NCBI GenBank assembly: GCA_030445745.1
Contig: JASUTE010000001.1
Span: 71,664-135,663 of the forward strand
Direction: 5' to 3'
DNA: 64,000 bases
Source of the DNA: Candidatus Cloacimonadota bacterium
Lineage (GTDB): Bacteria; Cloacimonadota; Cloacimonadia; Cloacimonadales; TCS61
Both the position numbers and the translations under genes were made by a program. Positions 16,605 through 24,313 of this stretch are shown here, piece after piece; within the stretch, counting starts at the first letter, position 1, and each line of letters starts with the position of its first letter. A model generated the notes under the pieces. It ran no database searches, had not been told where the DNA came from, and saw only the letters and a program-made list of their open reading frames with translations.

Positions 16605-19600
16605 CTATTTTAAAATTGCCATTTTTTTGGTTTTTTCAATAGTTTTATTACCCTTTTTAGCAATGATTTTATAGAAATAAACTCCATTTGCTAAATAAAA
16701 ACCATCTTTATCTCTACAATCCCATCCCAGTACTTTTCTGGGGAATTCATGATAACCAACACCTGTTTCTAAATTTTTGAAAGTTCTAACCAAGCGGCCA
16801 CTGACTGTGTAAATTTTAATGGTAACCTCATCTGCACTATCGGTTAAGGTATAGGTAAAGCGGGTTCTTCCTTCATTATGTGAATCGATAGTTCGGGATT
16901 TTACAGGGTTGGGATAGTTGGCTATCTGGATTATATCAAATTGGTTGCTCACTACAAAACGAATAACCAATTCCTGATAATTCCCATTCACATCCGTGCA
17001 GCTTAAAGCCAGGGTATGATCGCCTTTATCCAGATTATTCAATTGATATTTCAGAGGAACATGCACCAAATTGCCGTAAGAAAATGACTGACTGTAATCT
17101 TCCTGGGGAACTAACTGGCTGTCTAAATAGATCGCTACAGTTTGGCTGAAAATATCTATACCATTGGCATCGGACATTGTAAATGAAATTACTCCATCTT
17201 TAGATATAAAGCCGCCGTGTGTAAATTCCTGACCTTCTACATTTGCCTCTATGGTAGGCGCTCGGCTGTCGTTATTTTGAAAAACAGAGTAGTTACCTAT
17301 CATGTCTAATTCAGTTTCGATATAATTTTCCTCTGTATTCAGCTCACCGCCAACTATAACCCATTTCTCATAGTCTGCTTGCCATCTATAAATTGCTAAC
17401 TTTCCTTGTTGTGCAGCAAGCTGGGTTAATGAATCTGTTGCAGAATAATAAAATTGTAGCTGAAATTCTTTTCCTTGAGGTAAATGGCCTAAACTGTCTG
17501 CTAAAAGCTCTTCATTCATTATAGAGATTTCGTAAGCTGGCGATTCACTTTCATCAGCGAAATTTATATTAACAATATCTGGTTGATTGATAGCAGTATA
17601 ACTACCTTTTTTTAGGAGTGAGAGCACGGTATTTTGCTCAAATAAGTTAGCCGGCATCTCACATACTGCATTGTTGTCTAAGCTTGTAGCTATTTGTCCT
17701 GCCGCTGTTAGTTCGAATAGGTTCAACTCTATTTGCTCGGTATTGGTCGCATTGTTGTACAGATTTGTCTCAGCAAAAGATTCACCATTTTCATTTACTA
17801 TAATTTTAAAAGTTTTGTTATCGTTTAAAAGCGGTATATTCAAGTTTTCCCAGCGTTCCTCCATAGTTTCAAAAGAGCCAATTTGTACTGAATCCATCAA
17901 TGTATTATTCATAAGATCATATAATTTTAAATAGGAAGCTGGCGCTTGATTGTCACCGCTATTTTGTATTAATACTTGGAAAACAGGGTATCCGTTTGAA
18001 GTAGAGCGACGATAATTCCTAATAACTAAATCGGGACTTACAAAATTAATTCGCTGCAGTTCGGTTTCTGTAAGTTGTTGCTGATTGTCTATAATTTTAA
18101 AATAGTAGGAAATTTGGTTAGCATCAGTGGTAGGTGGTATTTTTTCTGTTAACTCATAGCGATTGTCTGTCACAAGTTCCATCGGGATTTCAGCATAATT
18201 AACTACATAGCAGCTAATTTCTTGAATACCGTCTTTATCAAAGAAATCGGCACTAATATTTATGGAATCGTTTTGAGTGGGAGCGGTCGGTTCAATCTGC
18301 AAATTTACATAAGCTGTTTTGCCAACTGTGAAATTTGTACTACCCACACTTTCTCCCGTATTGCTGTATGAAAAGAGTTTTACATTTCTTTGGTAAATTG
18401 CTTCATCAATTTCAGGAACTACGAAATCTTCGTAGGTTATGGTGCTGTTTACAGCGGGTATTTCAAATGGATAAAATTGTGTAAAGGGTATTTGAACATC
18501 GTTTTCATTGTATATCCTATATTTTCCACCTATTGTTTCTGAACTCACCGCAGCCGAGAAATCCAAAGAGTCGCCCTCATTTACATTATAATCAGTTAAA
18601 TCAATGTCATTTTCCTGAAGTGGTAAAGTTAATCTTATCATGGGATCTCCCAAAAGAGCACAGCCCTGAATCAGAGCTGTGCCTACTTCTCCACTTCCAT
18701 ACGAACTGAAAAATTTTGCCTTGGTATAGTCGCTTATTTCCCCTAGTGAGCGTACATTTTCATTAATAATTCCCTGATTTAAATAGTTCCCAAAATATTC
18801 ATCTGCATTTTCATAGCCATATCCGGTAAAGCCCATATGCCCAATAGCACCTTTACCGGCTTGAAGTATAAGCTCTTCACCAATACAGGAACTTTGAGGA
18901 TAATTGAAAGCTGAACCATAACAGGAAAGGCTGGCAAAAAGAGGGAAGTTTTCGTTATTAAAAGTGGCAACATCGGCTTTGTTCAACAGGTTGTAGTCAG
19001 CCCAAACATATCCACCACCATGTCCCATAAATTGTACGTATAATGTGCCATCGTTAATATTGCTAATAAGGCTGGTTGTGTTACCTCCATATTCGTCAGG
19101 AATATCATCGGTATTACAGTAGACACGCGCAATATGATAGTCTGCTGGAATGTTGTTTTTTATAATTCTCTCCGATTGTTCGGCAAAAAAGGTACCTTCA
19201 CTTGGATTACCTCCAGCGGCAAAAGTAAAGCGGCTGTGCCACAGATCGGGATAATTGGGATTTTCCAAATAATGGGTTGCTTTATCGGCCATATCGTAAA
19301 TTTGCTCAGGTTCCCAAATATTTATACGGCCAATACTAACATCGCCAACAATATCGTCGCCCACTACACAGCCAAACCAGTTATCACTAGCAATTGCTCC
19401 ACGCTTATTTACCCAAACATTTCTGAATGGAATAAGATTATATCTTTCTTTTTGCTTGCGTAAATATTCATTATAATCACGTTCATCGGTAATTCCATCA
19501 CCCATAAAAAGTATGTGTGAAGGTCGCTGTGCCCAATTATAATAAGCAAATGATATAAAATCTTTAATTGCCTCGGCTGAGCGAATGCTATGGTTGAATT

Positions 19601-21620
19601 CATCGAAAATGTCTTGTAGATAAACTACTTTTGTATTGTAACCTTGCTGCTGCCAGATTTCGGCATATTGCTTAACGCCATTTCTTAAACCTTCTTCCAT
19701 CTCTTCCCACATAGAATCAAATTTGAATTTTTGTGGTGTGATGATAACATAATCTGCACCATTACTGTTCAATTTCAGATTGGAAGGATAATCAGGTTGA
19801 ATTTTCACAGGCTTTTTCTTATTGTTTTCCGTAACTGCGAAATATTGGATATTATCTGCAATCACACTATCTTGAAAAGTGATTTTATAAGGAGCACCAC
19901 CCGCTTGATAAAACGATTCTACACGCAGATTTTCCATATAGCTGGACCCCAATTTATACACAGAAACATCAGGCGAACTAAAGTTTTCCAATTCGAACTG
20001 ATACAAGCCATAGGGTTGGTGAATTTCAGCGTAATTATAGTCTGGTCTCGAGAATTTCATATAATCTTTATCAGTTTTATATTCTCTCCAATAGGTCATT
20101 TCAAAATAATCAAGTAACACATGTTCTTTATCACCTATTCCTGGAATTCCCGGCAAGCGAATATAAATAGTGTTTTGCCCATTATTCAAATATGTGTTAG
20201 GAAAACCTGAGGCATTAGCAAAAATTTGCTGACGTTGACCACTCCATTCAATATCATCAACTAAAACCGAATTAATACCACATATGGCATGATGGTCAAT
20301 TTCGTAACCCTCTGTATCAGAAAGCCCCCACACAGAAATATTACTATAAAATTTTCGGATACCGCTATCGTGCGGATATTCCAAATTAAAAGAGGTTAAA
20401 TTTAACTTAGGAGCATCTATCTTTTTCCAAAACCAAATATCCTCTCGGAAAAAATTGGGATTATAGCCAAATTGAGCACCTAAATTATCTTTTATATTTT
20501 GTTCTTCAAAATGAATTGTTTGAGGAAAGGATTCTGGTACAACGAATTGTGATTCATCGTTTACCTGTATTCCGCCATTTTCCACAGCCATACGGCAGCC
20601 ATAACCTTCATGCAAAGTGAGTTCGTAAACATTTACCGAGGAGTAATCGTCGTAGTAGGTATTTTCCCCGTGATGAATCTCACCCCAAAATTCAAAGTAA
20701 TCACCTGGGTCGAAAGAACCATCGGCCTCGCCCACAAAGCGAATAGGCACAGGACCATTTTTGTCTGTTAATTGCAAAAAACGGGGATCAATAGTATCCC
20801 AATCGAATTCGAGAGAATACTCTGGATATTTTTCCCAATAGGTGGCTAAAGAATCGGTGAGATATTGGTAGGAAATTTTATAAATTCCTTCCTCAGCTAC
20901 CAGTAATTGAATGGAGTCGACTATATTTTCATTTCGATAAGATTTTTTATTTCTATTTATTTCCTTTTCCAATCTCCATTTTTTAGAAGTTTCGTTGTTC
21001 AAACAAAAATCGCTATCTAATTGATCTATGTAGTTATTGCTGCTACGCCAATTTTTGCTGATTGTTTTCTTGCCATGCAGAGTAAATTGAATGGTGAGTT
21101 CTTTAGCTATCTGCAAACTTTTTGTAGCAGCATTGTATTGGAAAGGATAAATTTGGAAACTACCAAAATATCTGTCACCAATAAATGCTTTTTCTCCCAA
21201 TTTTATTTTTTTTTGTGGGTAGAAAAAATTCTGTTTTTCCAGAATTGGATTGACAGCTTCAGTTTCTATTTTGTCTTCTTTGTAAATTAGTTTGGGAGCT
21301 GGCTGTATTTGTACGCCATGCTTGGTTGTTATATTTTGTTCCACAATTTGTGCCTGCATATCGCCGTTTACTGGCAGTCCTACCAAATTGGAAAAATAGG
21401 GAAGTTCAGCATATCCAGTGTGGGAAGTTTTACCGTCGGCAAGGCAGAATATTTCAGAATAATTACCTGTTTGCTCAATTTTGTATTCGGGTAGAGTAAA
21501 TTTAACTGTCAATGAATTATCGGTTTCTTCTATTACTTCATAAACACTAGCTAACCCACTTGTTAGCAATAAGATGCTGAATAATACGGTAAAAAAGCGT
21601 TTCATAAATCTTCTCCACAA
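16605..21620 (-). CDS. Giant C25 (gingipain-like) peptidase, PorU-like, with FlgD-type C-terminal domain
   Basis: 1671 residues with a signal peptide (MKRFFTVLFSILLLTSGLAS; an internal Met at residue 6 may be the real start). The caspase-like C25 domain spans roughly residues 620-1000; the catalytic dyad is visible as His867 in FMGHGGGYVW and Cys900 in SLSCYGSAFN. Beta-rich Ig-like regions follow, and the last ~100 residues (from NYPNPVKSRT) are a FlgD_ig / T9SS type-A sorting-like domain ending NGVYFYKIIAKKG. C25 proteins are gingipains or the T9SS sortase PorU. The next gene is PorV-like, favouring PorU. Longer than P. gingivalis PorU (~1158 residues). Complete and not disrupted. Confidence 0.9.
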   Translation of the reverse strand: MWRRFMKRFFTVLFSILLLTSGLASVYEVIEETDNSLTVKFTLPEYKIEQTGNYSEIFCLADGKTSHTGYAELPYFSNLVGLPVNGDMQAQIVEQNITTKHGVQIQPAPKLIYKEDKIETEAVNPILEKQNFFYPQKKIKLGEKAFIGDRYFGSFQIYPFQYNAATKSLQIAKELTIQFTLHGKKTISKNWRSSNNYIDQLDSDFCLNNETSKKWRLEKEINRNKKSYRNENIVDSIQLLVAEEGIYKISYQYLTDSLATYWEKYPEYSLEFDWDTIDPRFLQLTDKNGPVPIRFVGEADGSFDPGDYFEFWGEIHHGENTYYDDYSSVNVYELTLHEGYGCRMAVENGGIQVNDESQFVVPESFPQTIHFEEQNIKDNLGAQFGYNPNFFREDIWFWKKIDAPKLNLTSFNLEYPHDSGIRKFYSNISVWGLSDTEGYEIDHHAICGINSVLVDDIEWSGQRQQIFANASGFPNTYLNNGQNTIYIRLPGIPGIGDKEHVLLDYFEMTYWREYKTDKDYMKFSRPDYNYAEIHQPYGLYQFELENFSSPDVSVYKLGSSYMENLRVESFYQAGGAPYKITFQDSVIADNIQYFAVTENNKKKPVKIQPDYPSNLKLNSNGADYVIITPQKFKFDSMWEEMEEGLRNGVKQYAEIWQQQGYNTKVVYLQDIFDEFNHSIRSAEAIKDFISFAYYNWAQRPSHILFMGDGITDERDYNEYLRKQKERYNLIPFRNVWVNKRGAIASDNWFGCVVGDDIVGDVSIGRINIWEPEQIYDMADKATHYLENPNYPDLWHSRFTFAAGGNPSEGTFFAEQSERIIKNNIPADYHIARVYCNTDDIPDEYGGNTTSLISNINDGTLYVQFMGHGGGYVWADYNLLNKADVATFNNENFPLFASLSCYGSAFNYPQSSCIGEELILQAGKGAIGHMGFTGYGYENADEYFGNYLNQGIINENVRSLGEISDYTKAKFFSSYGSGEVGTALIQGCALLGDPMIRLTLPLQENDIDLTDYNVNEGDSLDFSAAVSSETIGGKYRIYNENDVQIPFTQFYPFEIPAVNSTITYEDFVVPEIDEAIYQRNVKLFSYSNTGESVGSTNFTVGKTAYVNLQIEPTAPTQNDSINISADFFDKDGIQEISCYVVNYAEIPMELVTDNRYELTEKIPPTTDANQISYYFKIIDNQQQLTETELQRINFVSPDLVIRNYRRSTSNGYPVFQVLIQNSGDNQAPASYLKLYDLMNNTLMDSVQIGSFETMEERWENLNIPLLNDNKTFKIIVNENGESFAETNLYNNATNTEQIELNLFELTAAGQIATSLDNNAVCEMPANLFEQNTVLSLLKKGSYTAINQPDIVNINFADESESPAYEISIMNEELLADSLGHLPQGKEFQLQFYYSATDSLTQLAAQQGKLAIYRWQADYEKWVIVGGELNTEENYIETELDMIGNYSVFQNNDSRAPTIEANVEGQEFTHGGFISKDGVISFTMSDANGIDIFSQTVAIYLDSQLVPQEDYSQSFSYGNLVHVPLKYQLNNLDKGDHTLALSCTDVNGNYQELVIRFVVSNQFDIIQIANYPNPVKSRTIDSHNEGRTRFTYTLTDSADEVTIKIYTVSGRLVRTFKNLETGVGYHEFPRKVLGWDCRDKDGFYLANGVYFYKIIAKKGNKTIEKTKKMAILK

Positions 21621-21669
21621 TTTTTACTGAACCACAAATAAGTGATTTTAATAAATCTTGGCAAGTTAT

Positions 21670-22461
21670 TTAAAAATTTTCCCATATGAATTTTAATAAT
21701 TCTAAGGTTGCAAGTTGCCTTATTTTAGTGCGATTCCCTCTTAATTGTAATTTTTTATGGATCTTTTTTTCTTTGTTTGCAGCTGCGATATAAACCGTAC
21801 CTACAGGTTTTTCTTTAGTGCCTCCGCTGGGCCCTGCAATTCCTGTTACAGAAGCTGCAATATCGCACTGAAAAATCTGGCGAGTACTTGTAGCCATCTG
21901 GATAGCTGTTTCTTTGCTAACAGCACCATATTTTTCTAAAGTATCTTGTGGGATCTGTAAAATTTTCTGTTTAGCTCTATTGGAATAGGCTATCACACCA
22001 CCCATAAAGTACTTGGAAGCTCCACTATTGGCTGTGATGTATGATTGTATCATGCCACCAGTACAAGATTCAGCGATAGCTATTGTTAAGTTTTTAAATT
22101 GTAATTTCTTGTGTAGTTGCCAAGCAGCATTTTCCACTTTCTGTTCCAATTTCAGCTGTGGTTTAAGCGGTTTTGATTCCCATTTATTAGCTTTACCATG
22201 CCTTACTCCGTGTTTCTCTGGTTTTGGTTGCTGCTTTCTTTTGATGTCTCGATTTGCCTCTATCTTGATGTGTTTGTCTTCGAATCTAATTTCGTCGCCT
22301 ACTTTAACTTCAAACCGGGGTTTAAGCACAGTTTCATAGTTAACTGTTACCTTGCCTTCTTTCACTATGTTGCGAATATCGGCATATTTTTCGAATATTC
22401 CAGCTGCTTTTAATAGTTGGCCAACCTGTATCTTATCGTCTCTGTCTATCCAAAATTTCAT
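21670..22461 (-). CDS. Fusion of an S4 RNA-binding domain with CinA C-terminal amidase (PncC)
   Basis: 263 residues in two parts. Residues ~1-70 form an S4-like (YbcJ/RlbA-type) fold: VGQLLKAAGIFEKYADIRN and VKEGKVTVNYETVLKPRFEV then VKVGDEIRF. A basic linker (~70-105, RKQQPKPEKHGVRHGKANKW) follows. Residues ~108-263 are the CinA-C nicotinamide-nucleotide amidase: IAIAESCTGGMIQSYI (catalytic Ser-containing motif), KYFMGGVIAYSNRAKQ, and VTGIAGPSGGTKEKPVGTVY. PncC deamidates NMN in pyridine nucleotide recycling. I see no frameshift; one continuous frame. The gene abuts the proS stop (no gap) and precedes the C25 gene. I recall the two domains as separate proteins elsewhere; see findings. Confidence 0.88.
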   Translation of the reverse strand: MKFWIDRDDKIQVGQLLKAAGIFEKYADIRNIVKEGKVTVNYETVLKPRFEVKVGDEIRFEDKHIKIEANRDIKRKQQPKPEKHGVRHGKANKWESKPLKPQLKLEQKVENAAWQLHKKLQFKNLTIAIAESCTGGMIQSYITANSGASKYFMGGVIAYSNRAKQKILQIPQDTLEKYGAVSKETAIQMATSTRQIFQCDIAASVTGIAGPSGGTKEKPVGTVYIAAANKEKKIHKKLQLRGNRTKIRQLATLELLKFIWENF

Positions 22462-23985
22462 TTAGTACGCCTTTGCGAAAATTACTCTTTTCCTGCTCGG
22501 TTTGCCACAATAAATACATTTCCCCGATTCATTTTTAGCGTCCCAAGGAATAATGCGAATGGTTACCTTAAGATCATCCTTAATTTTCTCTTCACATTCA
22601 GCATTCCCACACCAAGGTGCTAAAACAAAACCGCCGTGTATCTCCGGGTTCTCTTTATTTTTGGGAGTGAAAAATTTATAAAACTCCTCTTTGTTGTCAA
22701 TGTTCTTAGTATTTTTTTCTCTAAATTCTTTCGCTTTTTGATAAATATTATGTTGGATTTCGGATAGGATCTGTGGTAATTCTTCTATAAAATTATCAAT
22801 CTGCAAGCTTTGTTTATCTCGTGGTGCTTTATCTCTTCTACCCATGAAAACGGAATTTTTCTTAATATCACGAGGGCCAATTTCCAAACGAATTGGAATT
22901 CCTTTTTTTATCCACTGCCAGGTTCTTTCACCACTAGTCAGGTCGCGGTCATCTAAGCGTACGATTATCTTATTTTCATCGTAGCGAACAGTTTTTAATT
23001 TTTCTTGGAGTGTAGTGATAAACTGCATTACTTCAGTTTTTTCTTCTTCATTCCGATAAATGGGAATTATGGCTACATGAGCCGGTGCCAGTCGCGGAGG
23101 TACTACCAAACCGTTATCATCGCTATGTGCCATTATAAGAGCACCGATAAGGCGGGTGGAAACGCCCCAAGAGGTAGTCCAAGCGTATTCTTCAACACCA
23201 TTTTGATTTTGGAATTTTATATTGGAAGCTTTGGAAAAATTTTGTCCTAAAAAGTGGGAAGTACCGGCTTGTAATGCCTTTTTATCTTGCATCATAGCTT
23301 CAATAGAAAAAGTATGTAAAGCACCTGGAAATCTTTCCGATTCTGTTTTCTCACCTTTTATTACAGGAATAGCTAAATAATCTTCAGCAAATTTAGCATA
23401 GATGTCCAGCATCTTTTTGGTTTCTATATATGCTTCTTCTTCGGTGGCATGCACGGTGTGGCCTTCTTGCCATAAAAATTCTGTTGTGCGTAAAAATAGG
23501 CGAGTCCTTAGTTCCCAACGTACCACATTTGCCCATTGGTTTATCAACAAAGGAAGATCACGGTAAGAATTCACCCATTTGCTAAAGGAAGCTCCGATAA
23601 TGGTTTCGCTGGTAGGACGCACAATAAGTTCTTCTCCTAGTTTGCCCGCCGGCCTCAGCCCACCCTTGCCATCGTCTTCCAAACGTGAATGGGTAACAAC
23701 TGCACACTCTTTGGCAAAGCCTTCCACATGTTCAGCTTCTTTTTCAAAATAACTCTTGGGAATAAATAACGGAAAATATGCATTCACATGTCCAGTTTCT
23801 TTGAACATATCATCCAAATTACGCTGAATATTTTCCCAAATCGTATAACCCCACGGTTTTATCACCATGCAGCCTCGCACTTCACTATTTTCTGCCAAAT
23901 CAGCAGCCATTATCACTTGCTGATACCAGGTAGGATAATCTTCCTCTCGGGTAGGATTTATCGCTGTTCTTGACTTTTTAGCCAT
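22462..23985 (-). CDS. proS: Prolyl-tRNA synthetase (archaeal/eukaryotic type)
   Basis: Charges tRNA-Pro. Start set at the second in-frame Met: a Shine-Dalgarno GGGAG lies 5 bases upstream of ATGGCT at 23985, whereas ATG at 23997 has none. ~507 residues: class II motif 1 around PWGYTIWENIQRNLDDMF, motif 2 with IVRPTSETIIGASF, QWANVVRWELRTRLFLRT, and motif 3 SWGVSTRLIGALIMAH; anticodon domain ~285-400; the zinc-binding C-terminus is C-G-N-A-E-C (6 residues) plus C-I-Y-C, ending VIFAKAY. The short form has no insertion editing domain. It is first of the 21-kb minus run. Confidence 0.96.
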   Translation of the reverse strand: MAKKSRTAINPTREEDYPTWYQQVIMAADLAENSEVRGCMVIKPWGYTIWENIQRNLDDMFKETGHVNAYFPLFIPKSYFEKEAEHVEGFAKECAVVTHSRLEDDGKGGLRPAGKLGEELIVRPTSETIIGASFSKWVNSYRDLPLLINQWANVVRWELRTRLFLRTTEFLWQEGHTVHATEEEAYIETKKMLDIYAKFAEDYLAIPVIKGEKTESERFPGALHTFSIEAMMQDKKALQAGTSHFLGQNFSKASNIKFQNQNGVEEYAWTTSWGVSTRLIGALIMAHSDDNGLVVPPRLAPAHVAIIPIYRNEEEKTEVMQFITTLQEKLKTVRYDENKIIVRLDDRDLTSGERTWQWIKKGIPIRLEIGPRDIKKNSVFMGRRDKAPRDKQSLQIDNFIEELPQILSEIQHNIYQKAKEFREKNTKNIDNKEEFYKFFTPKNKENPEIHGGFVLAPWCGNAECEEKIKDDLKVTIRIIPWDAKNESGKCIYCGKPSRKRVIFAKAY

Positions 23986-24057
23986 CTTCACTCCCATCTA
24001 CATTTATTGAAATCTAAAGTTTAAAATTGTACTTCTTTGTCAAACGAAAATACAGAA

Positions 24058-24213
24058 TTAACTAATTTTAACTAAGTTAATTATTTTCTTCTTAATAGCC
24101 TTTTTTATGCCATTCCTACTGGGAATATACTCAGCAAAAATATTGCGAGCATAATCGCATAAGCGGATTTCACCTATATTATTGGGTACGATATGTGTAT
24201 TTTGAATTTTCAT
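24058..24213 (-). pseudogene. Truncated RluA-family pseudouridine synthase N-terminus (S4 fragment)
   Basis: A 51-codon frame opens at ATG 24213 with a good ribosome-binding site (GGAGAAAA just upstream). The peptide MKIQNTHIVPNNIGEIRLCD then YARNIFAEYIPSRNGIKKAI resembles, from memory, the N-terminal S4 region of RluA-type pseudouridine synthases, including the PSRxGIKKAIKKK motif. It then stops (NLVKIS and TAA) where a GxxxVNG loop would be expected, and no catalytic domain follows before proS. I read it as the remnant of a deleted gene, or a small leader peptide before proS. Too short for a standard ORF cutoff. Confidence 0.5.
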
Positions 24214-24270
24214 TTTTCTCCACTAGTAGTTTTGCAGGCAAATAAAAATATGCCAAAAGTTTGTTTTATT

Positions 24271-24299
24271 TTGACATTTTTTCCAAATTTACCAATATT
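24271..24299 (+). promoter_or_regulatory. Possible promoter for the ASPIC/FG-GAP gene
   Basis: TTGACA (24271-24276), 17-base spacer, AATATT (24294-24299). The ribosome-binding site GGAGG follows closely, giving a very short leader before ATG 24314. The -35 is consensus; the -10 is weak. Confidence 0.4.
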
Positions 24300-24313
24300 T
24301 TCCCGGAGGCATT

